From positions 11,765 to 75,764 of the forward strand of contig JAEDLP010000001.1 in NCBI GenBank assembly GCA_016295225.1: a stretch of DNA of 64,000 nt, in the 5' to 3' direction. Origin of the DNA: Oscillospiraceae bacterium (GTDB taxonomy: Bacteria; Bacillota; Clostridia; Oscillospirales; Oscillospiraceae). Made by a program: the position numbers and the translations under genes. A model generated the notes under the pieces. It did not search any database. It had not been told where the DNA came from and saw only the letters and a program-made list of their open reading frames with translations. Within the stretch, counting starts at the first letter, position 1, and each line of letters opens with the position of its first letter. Shown one piece after another: positions 24,735-33,743 of the stretch.

Positions 24735-25247
24735 TTATAAGACCAGGCTGGGGGCGCTGTAGGTTCGAGCGGCCATTTCAGCGTCCAGGGCGTACAGGCT
24801 CTTGGGCTCAGAGCCGAAGAGATCGAAACGGCCCAGCAGATCGTTGGCGTTCTTCTCCTCCTCGCCCTGCTCCTTCACGAACCAGTCCAAGAACTGGAGG
24901 GTGCGGAAGTCGTTGGCCTTCATGGCTTCGGCGTAGATGGCGTTGATGAGGGAGGTCACATACTCCTCGTGCTCCAGAGCGGCAGCCAGGGGATCGCGGA
25001 AGTTGGCAAAGACCTTATCGGGGGCGTCGATGGCAGTCAGCTTGGGGGCCTCGCCGTTGTTCTGCAGGTAGGTCAGGAACAGCATGGCGTGGTCACGCTC
25101 TTCCTGGGCCTGGATCTTGAACCAGTTGCCGAATCCGTCCAGATTCTTGGAATAGTAGTAATTGGAGATATCCAGATAGAGGTAGGCAGAGTAAAGCTCT
25201 TTATTGATCTGCTGCTCCAGCAGAGCGGAAACTTCAGGCTTCAACAT
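24735..25247 (-). CDS. ftnA: Ferritin
   Basis: A 170-residue non-heme bacterial ferritin that oxidises and stores iron in a 24-subunit shell. The four-helix bundle carries the ferroxidase ligands: Glu in QQINKELYSAYLYL (near 17), the QAQEERDHAMLF cluster (Glu49/Glu50/His53) and Glu in EHEEYVTSLI (about 93-95), with Gln/Glu in FVKEQGEEEKN (about 127-131). A strong terminator follows. The upstream minus-strand region is AT-rich with imperfect inverted TATAGT repeats but no box I can assign. In an anaerobe it protects against iron- and oxygen-driven damage. Confidence 0.95.
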   Translation of the reverse strand: MLKPEVSALLEQQINKELYSAYLYLDISNYYYSKNLDGFGNWFKIQAQEERDHAMLFLTYLQNNGEAPKLTAIDAPDKVFANFRDPLAAALEHEEYVTSLINAIYAEAMKANDFRTLQFLDWFVKEQGEEEKNANDLLGRFDLFGSEPKSLYALDAEMAARTYSAPSLVL

Positions 25248-25390
25248 GATGAAAGACCCCTTTCTTTATTCTGAGTTGATAGTGTAGTTTTACTATACCA
25301 TTGAAAAACGGGGGTTTCAGTGATTTTGTCACAGTACTTTGGTTTTATTCAAAAGAAAGCGTATTTGCTCCGGTTCCGCTGGCGCTTCTC

Positions 25391-25419
25391 TTGACGAAGG
25401 GGAGATCCTGTGACAGAAT
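25391..25419 (+). promoter_or_regulatory. Candidate promoter of the alpha/beta hydrolase gene
   Basis: TTGACG (25391-25396), 17 bases, CAGAAT (25414-25419), 27 bases before the start codon. Confidence 0.5.
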
Positions 25420-25445
25420 AGAAAAAAAGCTTGGAGGGTTCCGCC

Positions 25446-26195
25446 ATGAAGAAAGAGTTTCTGGAAAGCAAACACGGATACGCCATCCCTTGTCACAACT
25501 GCTGGGATGGACAGGATCGCGTACTCATCGTCTGCCACGGGTTTGGCAGCAGCAAGAGCAGCCCTATGGTCCAGGCTTTGAATCAGGAAATGCCCAGGCA
25601 CGGCATTGGGGTCTACAGCTTTGATTTTCCCTCCCACGGGGACAGCCCTGTGTGGCAGGAGGGCCTTCGGGTTCCCTTCTGTCTGGATGATCTGGCCGCA
25701 GTGGAAGACCACATTCGGGACATGGCCCCCAACGCGCGGATCGGTTACTTTGGGTCCAGCTTTGGGGCTTATATCACGCTGCTGCACCTGTCTCGCGGGA
25801 AGGCGGCAGGGAAGTGGGCCTTTTTGCGTTCGGCGGCGGTCTCCATGCCCCGGCTGGTGGATACCTGGGTGGATGACCGGGCCAGAGCAGACCTGGACCG
25901 CCAGGGGTACTTTGTCCCCGTGTATGACTATGTCCGGGAGATGCGCATCACCCGGGATTTCCTGGGGGATTTGGAGGCGTATGACGTCTTTGCACGCTAT
26001 CAGACGGGCTTAGCGCAGCTGTTCATGGTTCATGGCGGAAAGGACGATGTGGCGCCCACGGCGGATGCGGTACGCTTTGCCCGGCAGTTCGGCGCGGAGC
26101 TTCTGGTGCTCCCCAACGGGGAACATAACCTGATGGGGGAAGGAGAGCTGGAGCAGGTGCTGGAACATGCGGCGGCGTTCTTTCGGGAAATGTGA
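25446..26195 (+). CDS. Alpha/beta hydrolase
   Basis: 249 residues with the alpha/beta hydrolase fold. The oxyanion strand is VLIVCHGFGSSKSS. The nucleophile elbow is GYFGSSFGAY (Ser near 104), the acid is probably Asp in HGGKDDVAPT (near 200), and the catalytic His is in NGEHNLMG (near 227). It resembles small esterase/acyl-peptidase-like proteins. No signal peptide is present, so it acts in the cytoplasm. The natural substrate is unknown. GGAGGG precedes the chosen ATG, while an in-frame TTG 15 bases upstream lies on the far side of that site. Confidence 0.87.
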   Translation: MKKEFLESKHGYAIPCHNCWDGQDRVLIVCHGFGSSKSSPMVQALNQEMPRHGIGVYSFDFPSHGDSPVWQEGLRVPFCLDDLAAVEDHIRDMAPNARIGYFGSSFGAYITLLHLSRGKAAGKWAFLRSAAVSMPRLVDTWVDDRARADLDRQGYFVPVYDYVREMRITRDFLGDLEAYDVFARYQTGLAQLFMVHGGKDDVAPTADAVRFARQFGAELLVLPNGEHNLMGEGELEQVLEHAAAFFREM

Positions 26196-26198
26196 CTA

Positions 26199-26227
26199 TT
26201 GAAATCAGAGGCATTTCTTAGTATAAT
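26199..26227 (+). promoter_or_regulatory. Promoter of the DegV gene
   Basis: TTGAAA (26199-26204), 17 bases, perfect TATAAT (26222-26227). Confidence 0.7.
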
Positions 26228-26296
26228 TAAGTAAACACCGAACACCTAAATTGCGTCTCTGGTTTGAGTTGCGGTAAGAAAGGAATTTAACGACTG

Positions 26297-27145
26297 ATGA
26301 GTAAGCCTGTCTATATTACTGCCGACAGTACCTGCGACCTGCCTCGGGAACTGTTGGAGCGGTTCAACATTAAGGTGGCCCCTCTCCATGTGCTCCTGGG
26401 GGAGGAGAGCTATCTGGATGGCGTTGATTTTACTCCTGATATGATTTTCGAGCGGTACAAGACGGACAAGATCCTGCCTCGAACGGCAGCCGTGAGCCCC
26501 CAAGAGTTTGAGGATTTCTTTGGCCCCCTGGTGGAGGCCGGCTATGAGGTGGTCCATCTGGATATCAGCTCGGAACTGTCGGCCACCTATCAGAACGCTG
26601 TCATTGCATCTCAGGAGATTCCTGGCGTGTATCCCATCGATACCCGGCATTTGTCCGGGAGCATCAGCCTGCTGCTGGTGGAAGCCTGCCGTCTGCGGGA
26701 CGAGGGAAAGAGCGCGGCAGAGATTGCCCGGGCCGTCACGGATCTGATTCCCAAGGTCCGGACCAGTTTTGTGATCGACACCCTGGAATACTTGTGGAAG
26801 GGCGGCCGCTGCACCGGCGTTGCAGCCTTTGGCGCAAACCTGCTCAACCTGAAGCCCTGCATTGAAATGCGGGACGGCAAGCTGGAAGTGGGCAAGAAAT
26901 ATCGGGGCAATATTTTTAAAGTTTATGAGAAATACATCGCAGAACGCCTGTCCGATCGAGCTGTTCGCTCGGATTGTGTGTTCATCGTCTCTTCCAATGA
27001 ACTGCCTCAGGATGTGGCGGAAAAGCTGGAAAAGCTGGTCCGCAGTATGATCGAGGTGAAGGAAGTCTTTTTTGTCCGGGCAGGCAGCACCATCAGCGCC
27101 CACTGCGGCCCGGGTACCTTGGGTATCCTGTTTATGGAGGAATGA
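26297..27145 (+). CDS. DegV family fatty-acid-binding protein
   Basis: 282 residues, the normal DegV length. The N-terminal domain has ITADSTCDLPRELLERF and the DFTPDMIFERYKT segment. TAAVSPQEF and HLDISSELSATYQNA line the fatty-acid head-group pocket, and DTLEYLWKGGRCTG is the DegV signature near 158. Members (FakB-type) bind a fatty acid for phosphorylation by FakA in the cytoplasm. Whether this one serves FakA is inferred from family only. It has its own promoter and terminator. Confidence 0.92.
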   Translation: MSKPVYITADSTCDLPRELLERFNIKVAPLHVLLGEESYLDGVDFTPDMIFERYKTDKILPRTAAVSPQEFEDFFGPLVEAGYEVVHLDISSELSATYQNAVIASQEIPGVYPIDTRHLSGSISLLLVEACRLRDEGKSAAEIARAVTDLIPKVRTSFVIDTLEYLWKGGRCTGVAAFGANLLNLKPCIEMRDGKLEVGKKYRGNIFKVYEKYIAERLSDRAVRSDCVFIVSSNELPQDVAEKLEKLVRSMIEVKEVFFVRAGSTISAHCGPGTLGILFMEE

Positions 27146-27176
27146 TACGGCCTTTTTTCAAGTGAACTCTGGTTTT

Positions 27177-27205
27177 GACACTGCGGCAGGATCTGCCGCA
27201 GTGTC
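27177..27205 (+). terminator. Terminator after the DegV gene
   Basis: Perfect 13-bp stem GACACTGCGGCAG / CTGCCGCAGTGTC with a 3-base loop, followed by TGCTTTGTT. Confidence 0.8.
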
Positions 27206-27242
27206 TGCTTTGTTACAGAATTGTTAATCTTTTGATGATTTC

Positions 27243-27271
27243 TTGAAACAAAGGACAAACTATGCTATACT
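27243..27271 (+). promoter_or_regulatory. Promoter of the M23 peptidase gene
   Basis: TTGAAA (27243-27248), 17 bases, TATACT (27266-27271). Confidence 0.75.
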
Positions 27272-27323
27272 GTCCATAGTAGTGAGAGTATGTTGAGCAA
27301 CCAGAAACTACGAGGTGATACCC

Positions 27324-28670
27324 ATGCAGCTTACAAACAAATTCCGGCAGCTGGGCCGCAAGCGGATCGGCGCCTTTGCGCTGACCTTGGTGATGGTGTT
27401 CTGCGCCATGACCTCCGTGGGCTCCGAGGCCTTTGCCGTGACCAAGGAAGAGATTAACAACCTGAAGAGCCAGGCCTCCAGCCTGAGTTCTCAGAAGTCG
27501 GATCTTCAGAAGCAGCTGAATAAGCTGGAAAACTCCAAAAACGCAGCCATTGACGAGAAGTTCCTTCTGGAAGAAAAGATCGGCGTCATTCAGCAGCAGA
27601 TCACGGTTTCCGAGGAAACCATTGCCAAGTATGGCGAAATGATCGCGCTGAAGGAAGTGGAACTGGCCGAGGCCAAAGAGGAAGAAGCCAAGTACTACGC
27701 CGAGTTCTGCGAGCGGGTTCGCAGCATGGAGGAGCGGGGCGATATCTCCTACTGGGCCGTCCTGTTCAATGCCAGCAGCTTTTCTGATCTGGTGGACCGT
27801 GTGAACGCCATTTCGGAAGTGGTGGACTATGACAACATGGTCATGGACCAGCTGGCGGCGGCCCGGCAGGCGGTGGCCGACGCCAAGGCAGACTTGGAGG
27901 AAAATAAGGCCGCGGAAGAAGCCACCAAGGCCGAACTGGCCACCCAGAAGGCAGACCTGGAAGCCGAGCAGGCCAAGGTAGAGGCCGTCATTTCTCAGAT
28001 CACCAGTCAGGCTGATGTGTATGAGGAGAAGCTCCACGACCTGGAGGACGACTCCGCCAACCTGTCCAAGCAGATCCAGCAGGCCGAAGCTACTTACGCC
28101 GCCCAGATCGCGGCCCAGAAAAAGGCCGAAGAGGAAGCGCGGAAGAGGGCTGAGGAGGAGGCCAGACGCCAGCAGCAGCAACAGCAGCAACAGAACAACG
28201 GTGGCTCCAGCAGCTCCGGCAGTTCCAGTGGTTCTGGCAGTACCGGGAGTTCCAGCTCCGGCAGCGCCAGCAGCGGCGGTTACCTGTGGCCCCTGTCCGG
28301 CTACCGGACGGTGACCTCTCCCTTCGGCTGGAGAAACTGCCCCTTCCACGGCCGGGAGTTCCACAGCGGTGTTGATATCCCCGCTCCCTCCGGCACCCCC
28401 ATCAAGGCTACCAAGAGCGGCGTGGTCATCGTTTCTACTTACGGTTCCTCCTATGGCAACTATGTGGTGGTGGCCCACAGCGACGGCGGGCGCAGTCTCT
28501 ATGCCCACATGTCTTCCCGTTCGGTTTCCGCCGGCCAGACCGTGAGCCAGGGACAGACCCTGGGGGGTGTTGGCACCACGGGTTCCTCCACCGGCAACCA
28601 CCTCCACTTTGAGCTTTGGATGGGCAACTCCCAGAGCAGCCGCGTGAATCCTGTGGCCTACTGCTCCTGA
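27324..28670 (+). CDS. Secreted M23 peptidoglycan endopeptidase with coiled-coil region
   Basis: 448 residues. A signal peptide (about 1-40, cleavage likely after AFA) is followed by a long coiled coil (about 42-275) rich in Gln, Glu, Lys and Ala, as in EnvC/CwlO-type proteins. A Gln run and a Ser/Gly-rich linker (about 284-318) come next. The C-terminal LytM/M23 domain has HSGVDIPA (first zinc His and Asp) and the GNHLHFEL motif (HxH). It cuts peptide crosslinks in the cell wall during growth or division. GAGGTG lies 6 bases before the ATG at 27324. The upstream in-frame GTG overlaps that site. Confidence 0.93.
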   Translation: MQLTNKFRQLGRKRIGAFALTLVMVFCAMTSVGSEAFAVTKEEINNLKSQASSLSSQKSDLQKQLNKLENSKNAAIDEKFLLEEKIGVIQQQITVSEETIAKYGEMIALKEVELAEAKEEEAKYYAEFCERVRSMEERGDISYWAVLFNASSFSDLVDRVNAISEVVDYDNMVMDQLAAARQAVADAKADLEENKAAEEATKAELATQKADLEAEQAKVEAVISQITSQADVYEEKLHDLEDDSANLSKQIQQAEATYAAQIAAQKKAEEEARKRAEEEARRQQQQQQQQNNGGSSSSGSSSGSGSTGSSSSGSASSGGYLWPLSGYRTVTSPFGWRNCPFHGREFHSGVDIPAPSGTPIKATKSGVVIVSTYGSSYGNYVVVAHSDGGRSLYAHMSSRSVSAGQTVSQGQTLGGVGTTGSSTGNHLHFELWMGNSQSSRVNPVAYCS

Positions 28671-28697
28671 TATTCCATACTCCTATACTATGTGAAA

Positions 28698-28735
28698 AAG
28701 CGGACCTCTTGATTTCTTGAGAGGTCCGCTTATAT
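28698..28735 (+). terminator. Terminator after the M23 peptidase gene
   Basis: AAGCGGACCTCT pairs with GAGGTCCGCTT around a short loop, followed by ATATTTTTC. Confidence 0.85.
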
Positions 28736-28781
28736 TTTTCCCTTTCCCGCAAATGATAGAAAAAAAGGGAGGGGATTCTAT

Positions 28782-29462
28782 TTGGAACTGATCAAGATTG
28801 CGCTGCTGGCGCTCTTTTCCTACGTCTACCTGTTTCTCATCGCCAAGATCATGGGACACCGCCAGATTGCACAATTGGACGCCTTTGACTATATCACAGG
28901 CATTACCGTGGGGTCCATCGCGGCGGATCTGGCCGTTGAGCTGGAGTCGCCCATGAGGATGGTGGTGGCCCTGGCGGTCTACGGTAGTATGACATTTCTC
29001 ACAAACATGGTGACCATACGGTTCCCCCGGAGCCGAAAGCTCGTGGAGGGGACTCCCACCATTCTCTACCACAACGGCAAGCTCTATAAGAAAAATCTGA
29101 AAAAAGCCAAGCTGAACCTGAGCGAGTTTCAGGCTCTCTGCCGCCAGCAGGGGTACTTTGACCTGGGACAGATCTACAGCGCGGTCTTTGAACACAACGG
29201 CTCCCTCTCCATTTTACCGGCAGAGCAGGAGCGGCCAGTGACCCCCAAGGATCTCAACCTGAATCCCCAGCAGACCACCTTCTTCACCGAGGTCATCATG
29301 GACGGCCGGGTGCTGACGGAGAATCTCCACCGGATGGGGAAGGAGGAGAAGTGGCTGAAAAAGCAGCTGGCGGAGCAGGGATTTCAGTCCCCTAAGGAGG
29401 TTTTCCTGGGACTCTGCGATCAGAACGACAAACTCACCTGCTATCCCACGGACGTATCGTAA
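28782..29462 (+). CDS. DUF421 (YetF/YrbG-like) membrane protein
   Basis: 226 residues. Three N-terminal transmembrane helices (about 3-20, 30-50 and 58-78) include IAKIMGHRQIAQLDAFDYITGITVGS, the family's best conserved block. The cytoplasmic domain has EGTPTILYHNGKLYKKNLKKAKL and a C-terminal extension. The function of DUF421 proteins is unclear, although some are linked to spore or envelope traits. The start is a TTG (28782) with GGGAGGGG 8 bases before it. Only the terminator hairpin of the preceding gene separates it from the M23 peptidase gene. Confidence 0.88.
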   Translation: MELIKIALLALFSYVYLFLIAKIMGHRQIAQLDAFDYITGITVGSIAADLAVELESPMRMVVALAVYGSMTFLTNMVTIRFPRSRKLVEGTPTILYHNGKLYKKNLKKAKLNLSEFQALCRQQGYFDLGQIYSAVFEHNGSLSILPAEQERPVTPKDLNLNPQQTTFFTEVIMDGRVLTENLHRMGKEEKWLKKQLAEQGFQSPKEVFLGLCDQNDKLTCYPTDVS

Positions 29463-29483
29463 GGTACGTCCATCATTCTGTCG

Positions 29484-30173
29484 TCACTTTGATTCGACGC
29501 CCACCACGGTCAGCAGGCCGTCCTGCACCTTGAACTTTACGTCCAGGGAACCGAAGGCCATGCCGTAGACCCGGGCAGGATCGTCCTGATAGGAGGGACG
29601 TGGATCCTGGGCCAGAACCCCGATGAGGGCCTCCCGGTCTGCCTCGGGCACTTGGTTCAGGAGGGCGGGGGGAAAGTCCACCTCCAGACTATAGCCCTGA
29701 TATCCGGCGGTGAAGCCCCCCAGGGCATCGGGATGGGAGTCGGTGTAAGGGAGGTAGGGCTTGATGTCAAAGATGGGGGTGCCGTCCAGCAGATCCGCAC
29801 CGGAGACATGGATGACCGGACCCAGGGTAGGGTGGTTCTCCACGCTGTCCAGCTTGACGGAGGACAGGCCGATGGCGTTGGGGCGGAAGGGAGACCGGGT
29901 GGCAAAGACTCCCATGCGGGTGTTGCCCCCCAGACGGGGCGGACGAACGGTGGGGGACCAGTCCTCTCGTACCGCCTTGGAGAAGGACCAGATGAGCCAC
30001 AGATGGGAAAATCCCTCCAGGCCCCGCAGGGCGTCGGGGTTGCGGTAGGCCGGCTCAAAGACGATGGTGGATTTCAGGGACTCTACCAGGCCACTCTGAC
30101 GGGGAATGCCGAACTTGGAGGGAAAGGCGCTGCGCATGGTGGCGATGATTTTCATGGGGACGGGACTGGTCAT
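29484..30173 (-). CDS. trmO: tRNA (N6-threonylcarbamoyladenosine-37-N6)-methyltransferase TrmO
   Basis: 229 residues. An N-terminal TsaA/UPF0066 domain has KFGIPRQSGLVESLKSTIVF, GFSHLWLIWSF and RMGVFATRSPFRPNAIGLSSV (about 85-105), the SAM-binding signature. It continues with DLLDGTPIFDIKPYLPYTDS. A C-terminal domain of about 80 residues completes the family's usual length. It methylates t6A at position 37 of tRNA(Thr) type anticodon loops. AGAGGGTG precedes the ATG. The gene is alone on the minus strand and has its own promoter. Confidence 0.92.
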   Translation of the reverse strand: MTSPVPMKIIATMRSAFPSKFGIPRQSGLVESLKSTIVFEPAYRNPDALRGLEGFSHLWLIWSFSKAVREDWSPTVRPPRLGGNTRMGVFATRSPFRPNAIGLSSVKLDSVENHPTLGPVIHVSGADLLDGTPIFDIKPYLPYTDSHPDALGGFTAGYQGYSLEVDFPPALLNQVPEADREALIGVLAQDPRPSYQDDPARVYGMAFGSLDVKFKVQDGLLTVVGVESK

Positions 30174-30208
30174 AGAAACACCCTCTTGTTTTATAATACG
30201 TTTTCTCC

Positions 30209-30237
30209 AGTATACCGGGCGGTACGGGGAGACGCAA
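30209..30237 (-). promoter_or_regulatory. Promoter of trmO
   Basis: On the minus strand TTGCGT (30232-30237), 17 bases, TATACT (30209-30214). Confidence 0.65.
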
Positions 30238-30288
30238 GGAAATCTTTGTCCTTGTCCGCAAAAAGGAACAAAAAGAGATAAGGGAACC

Positions 30289-30316
30289 TTGCCCCTGGGA
30301 AAAACCGTGTTATAAT
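30289..30316 (+). promoter_or_regulatory. Promoter of the CoA-transferase / NudC operon
   Basis: TTGCCC (30289-30294), 16 bases, perfect TATAAT (30311-30316), 70 bases before the first start codon. Confidence 0.7.
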
Positions 30317-30386
30317 AGTCGGAGGCGACGATTATTAGTTTGTTTTAAGCCTTTATCCCAATACAGATAGAAGGAGACGGCGTGAT

Positions 30387-32021
30387 ATGAGTAAGATCAT
30401 CACTGCGGCCCAGGCGGCAACCCTGGTGAAAGACGGCTGCACCCTGACCACCACCGGCTTCAACGGATTCGGCTGTCCTGAGGACCTGATTATGTCCCTG
30501 GCCGAGCACTATGACCAGACCGGACATCCCCGGGATCTGACCCTGGTGAAGTGTACCAGCCAGGGGGACGGAAAGGGGAGAGGGGTCAGCCACCTGGCGG
30601 CCAAAGAGGGCCTCTTCAAGGAACTGATCCTCACCCACATGGGCTACGATCCTGGACTGCGGAAGCTGGTCCAGGAGGAGAAGGTTACCTGCTACATGCT
30701 GCCCCTGGGCAACATGATGCAGCTCTTCCGGTCCATTGCCGGCGGATTGCCCGGTGCCATTGCCACCACGGGCATCGGCACCTTTGCCGACCCCAGAAAC
30801 GGCGGCGGCAAGGCTAACCAGAAGACCCTACATTCGGGGAAGAACGTGGTTTCCCTTCTGGAACTGGGGGGACAGGAGTGCCTGTTCTACCCATCTTTTC
30901 CCATTGACATTTGCTTCATCCGCGCCACCTACGGCGACGAGGCCGGGAATCTCTCCATCCGGGAGGAGGCCATGAACGTGGAGCAGTTTGAGGTGGCGGC
31001 CGCCGTCCATAATTCCGGCGGCATCGTCATTGCCCAGGTGGATAAGATCGTCAGGCGGGGGACCATCCCCGCCAAGGAGGTCCTCATCCACGGTTTCATG
31101 GTGGACTACATTGTGGAGGGCCGCCCGGAGTACAGTAAGCAGAGCTTTGAGACCGACCTCTTCCGCCCGGAGATTGCCGGGCTGGCCGTCACGCCCTCCG
31201 CCGGGTTTGAACCCCTGGCCATGGGCCCCCGAAAGATCTGCTGCCGCCGCGCCGCCATGGAGCTGCGGCCCGGCTCCCTCATCAACCTGGGCATCGGGAT
31301 GCCCGGCGGCATCGGCTCCGTGGCCGACGAAGAGGGAATCTCGGATCTCTTCACCCTGTCCATGGAGTGCGGACCTTTGGGCGGTATCCCCCTGGGCGGC
31401 ATTGATTTCGGCGCGGCGGTGAATCCCGAGGCCATGTACCGCATGGCGGACATCCTCCAGATCTACGACGGCGGCGCTCTGGACATGGCCGTTCTCGGGT
31501 TTGCCGAGGCCGATCAGTTCGGCAACGTCAACGCCCACAGCTTCCACGGCCGTACCGTGGGTCCCGGCGGCTTTATCGACATTACACAGAACGCCAAAAA
31601 GCTCTGCTTCATCGGCACCTTTACCGCAGGCAAGCAGGAGGTGGGCCTCAAGGACGAGGGGTTAGTAATCCACACCCAGGGTCCTCAGAAGAAGTTTCTC
31701 CAGCAGGTGGAGGCCATTACCTTTTCCGGCAAAGAGGCCCTTAGAAAGGGGCAGGAGGTCCTGTACATCACCGAGCGGGCGGTGTTCCGCCTGGAAGAGG
31801 GGGGCTTGACCCTCATTGAGATCGCCCGGGGTGTGGATCTGCAGGCAGACATTCTGGATCAGATGGAGTTTGCCCCTGTGATCCCTGACGACCTGCGGAT
31901 GATGGACCACCGTCTGTTCCGGGAAGGCCCTATGGGCCTGAACCCGGAAAGAAACGCGGAAACTGCGCCTGAATATGAGTTCTGGCGGGATCTGCGCTCT
32001 GGCGCGGAAAAAGAAACCTGA
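30387..32021 (+). CDS. Acyl-CoA:acetate/3-ketoacid CoA-transferase, fused alpha-beta (YdiF-like)
   Basis: 544 residues, a family I CoA-transferase in which both half-subunits are joined. The N-terminal half has GFNGFGCPEDLIMSLA and GIGTFADPRNGGGKAN. The C-terminal half has LGIGMPGGIGSVADEEGI and the active-site ECGPLGG motif (Glu near 331) that forms the glutamyl-CoA intermediate, followed by GGIDFGAAVN. It moves CoA between acetate and a short-chain acyl-CoA such as acetoacetyl-, propionyl- or butyryl-CoA. It opens a four-gene operon, only 12 bases ahead of the first NudC gene. Substrate range cannot be read from sequence. Confidence 0.93.
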   Translation: MSKIITAAQAATLVKDGCTLTTTGFNGFGCPEDLIMSLAEHYDQTGHPRDLTLVKCTSQGDGKGRGVSHLAAKEGLFKELILTHMGYDPGLRKLVQEEKVTCYMLPLGNMMQLFRSIAGGLPGAIATTGIGTFADPRNGGGKANQKTLHSGKNVVSLLELGGQECLFYPSFPIDICFIRATYGDEAGNLSIREEAMNVEQFEVAAAVHNSGGIVIAQVDKIVRRGTIPAKEVLIHGFMVDYIVEGRPEYSKQSFETDLFRPEIAGLAVTPSAGFEPLAMGPRKICCRRAAMELRPGSLINLGIGMPGGIGSVADEEGISDLFTLSMECGPLGGIPLGGIDFGAAVNPEAMYRMADILQIYDGGALDMAVLGFAEADQFGNVNAHSFHGRTVGPGGFIDITQNAKKLCFIGTFTAGKQEVGLKDEGLVIHTQGPQKKFLQQVEAITFSGKEALRKGQEVLYITERAVFRLEEGGLTLIEIARGVDLQADILDQMEFAPVIPDDLRMMDHRLFREGPMGLNPERNAETAPEYEFWRDLRSGAEKET

Positions 32022-32033
32022 CGGAGGGAATCC

Positions 32034-32861
32034 ATGCTGCAAGATATTTTTCCCAAACAGTATCATGTAGAATTTACCTGGAAGGAACCTGCGGCTGAGG
32101 ATATGTGTTTTGTGTTTCGAGGCCAGGAGGTCCTGGAACGGCTGGATGGGGAGGGCCTTCGTCTGCCCACCTATGGGGAGCTGGCCGGCCACGCGGAGCG
32201 GGCGGTGTATCTTTTCCGGGTGGATGAGAAGGAATACTTCCTGGTCTGGCTGAAGGATGAGACGATCCCCGAGGGATATGCATGGCACACCATGCGCGGG
32301 GAGCGAGGACGAAAGACCAAGGAACTGATCTTTGCTGAGTCCACCGCCCACCACCTGGATATCTGGTACCGGGCCAACCGATTCTGCGGCCACTGCGGGG
32401 CTCCCACCCAGCACGATCATAAGGAACGTATGCTGCGCTGCCCCAAGTGCGGGGAAATGATTTTTCCCAAAATCTGTCCGGCGGTCATCATTGCCCTCAC
32501 CGACGGGGAGCGTCTCCTCCTGTGCCGCTCCCAGCGAGGGGTCTACCGGGGCTATGGTCTCATTGCCGGCTTTGTGGAGGTCGGAGAGACCGCTGAGGAG
32601 ACCGTCCGCCGTGAGGTCATGGAGGAAGTGGGCCTGCGGGTGAAAGACATCCGGTATTACGGCAGCCAGCCCTGGGGGCTTGTGGGCAATCTCTCCCTGG
32701 GCTACTACGCCCGTCTGGATGGGGACGACGCCATCTACTTGGACGGCCAGGAGCTGGCCCAGGCGGACTGGTACCGCCGGGAGGACATTGACCTGGCTCC
32801 CGACGACTACAGCCTGACCAATGATATGATCCAGGCTTTTATCCGGGGCGACTGGATCTGA
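32034..32861 (+). CDS. nudC: NudC-type Nudix NAD(H)/RNA-cap pyrophosphatase, copy 1
   Basis: 275 residues. An N-terminal domain of about 100 residues is followed by a zinc ribbon with CGHC and CPKC pairs (about 120-140). The Nudix domain has a full GFVEVGETAEETVRREVMEE box (about 178-198). YGSQPWGL after the box is the hallmark of NAD-cleaving NudC enzymes. These split NAD(H) into NMN and AMP, and some remove NAD caps from RNA 5' ends. CGGAGGGAATCC precedes the ATG. A second, clearly homologous copy follows 29 bases downstream. Confidence 0.93.
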   Translation: MLQDIFPKQYHVEFTWKEPAAEDMCFVFRGQEVLERLDGEGLRLPTYGELAGHAERAVYLFRVDEKEYFLVWLKDETIPEGYAWHTMRGERGRKTKELIFAESTAHHLDIWYRANRFCGHCGAPTQHDHKERMLRCPKCGEMIFPKICPAVIIALTDGERLLLCRSQRGVYRGYGLIAGFVEVGETAEETVRREVMEEVGLRVKDIRYYGSQPWGLVGNLSLGYYARLDGDDAIYLDGQELAQADWYRREDIDLAPDDYSLTNDMIQAFIRGDWI

Positions 32862-32890
32862 TTCCATTGAACAGGAAAAAGGAGACCCTT

Positions 32891-33724
32891 ATGCTGCATG
32901 ACATCGCACCCAAACAATACCATGTGGAGTTTGCCAAAAAGGAGCCCGGCGATGACGCTGTCTGCTTTGTATTCAACGGGCCGGAGATCCTGGAGAAGAT
33001 GGTGGATGACACTCTGCTTCCGCCCACCTATGGGGAGCTGAAGGAGAAGGTGCAGAAATCCATATACCTGTTCGCCATTGACCAGACCGCGTATTACCTG
33101 ACCGACCTGAGGGAAACGGACATTCCCGATGGATATGAATGGTGGGCGGTCCGCAATGCCCCGGAGCACCGCGCCCAGGATCTGCACTTCGCTGAGTATA
33201 CGGCCTATCAGCTCTATGTCTGGTATCGGGACAACCAGTTCTGCGGCCGCTGCGGCACAAGAACTGAGGCTGACGGAACGCTGCGCATGCTTCGCTGCCC
33301 CCATTGCGGCAACATGATCTTCCCCCGGATCACCCCCGCCATCATGGTGGCGGTCACCCATGAGGACAAGATTCTGGTGACCCGCTATCAGGGCCGCACT
33401 TACAAGGGCTATACCTTGATTGCCGGTTTTGTGGAGATCGGCGAGACCGCCGAAGAGACTGTCCGCCGCGAGGTTATGGAGGAAGTGGGTCTTCGCATTT
33501 CCCAGGTAAAGTATTATAAGAGCCAGCCCTGGGGGATCGACGGCGATCTGATGCTGGGCTACTTTGCCAAGCTGGACGGCTCCGGGGAGATCGATCTGGA
33601 CCGTCAGGAGCTGGCCCAGGCGGCTTGGCTCCGCCGGGACGAGCTGGACGACCAGACTATCCGCTATCAGTACAGCCTGGCCAGCGACCTGGTGGAAGCC
33701 TTCCGGCGGGGAGAGAATGAATAG
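32891..33724 (+). CDS. NudC-type Nudix pyrophosphatase, copy 2 (tandem paralogue)
   Basis: 277 residues, built exactly like the preceding protein. It shares the opening HDIAPKQYHVEF (copy 1: QDIFPKQYHVEF). The zinc ribbon is CGRC and CPHC, the Nudix box is GFVEIGETAEETVRREVMEE, and the NudC mark is YKSQPWGI. All metal and catalytic positions visible in copy 1 are kept, so both copies look active. The proteins differ most in the N-terminal domain (about 15-100), which may alter substrate or partner. The ATG at 32891 follows AAGGAGA by 6 bases. A tandem duplication within the operon is the simplest explanation. Confidence 0.9.
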   Translation: MLHDIAPKQYHVEFAKKEPGDDAVCFVFNGPEILEKMVDDTLLPPTYGELKEKVQKSIYLFAIDQTAYYLTDLRETDIPDGYEWWAVRNAPEHRAQDLHFAEYTAYQLYVWYRDNQFCGRCGTRTEADGTLRMLRCPHCGNMIFPRITPAIMVAVTHEDKILVTRYQGRTYKGYTLIAGFVEIGETAEETVRREVMEEVGLRISQVKYYKSQPWGIDGDLMLGYFAKLDGSGEIDLDRQELAQAAWLRRDELDDQTIRYQYSLASDLVEAFRRGENE

Positions 33725-33743
33725 AGAGAAAGAAGGAATTGCC

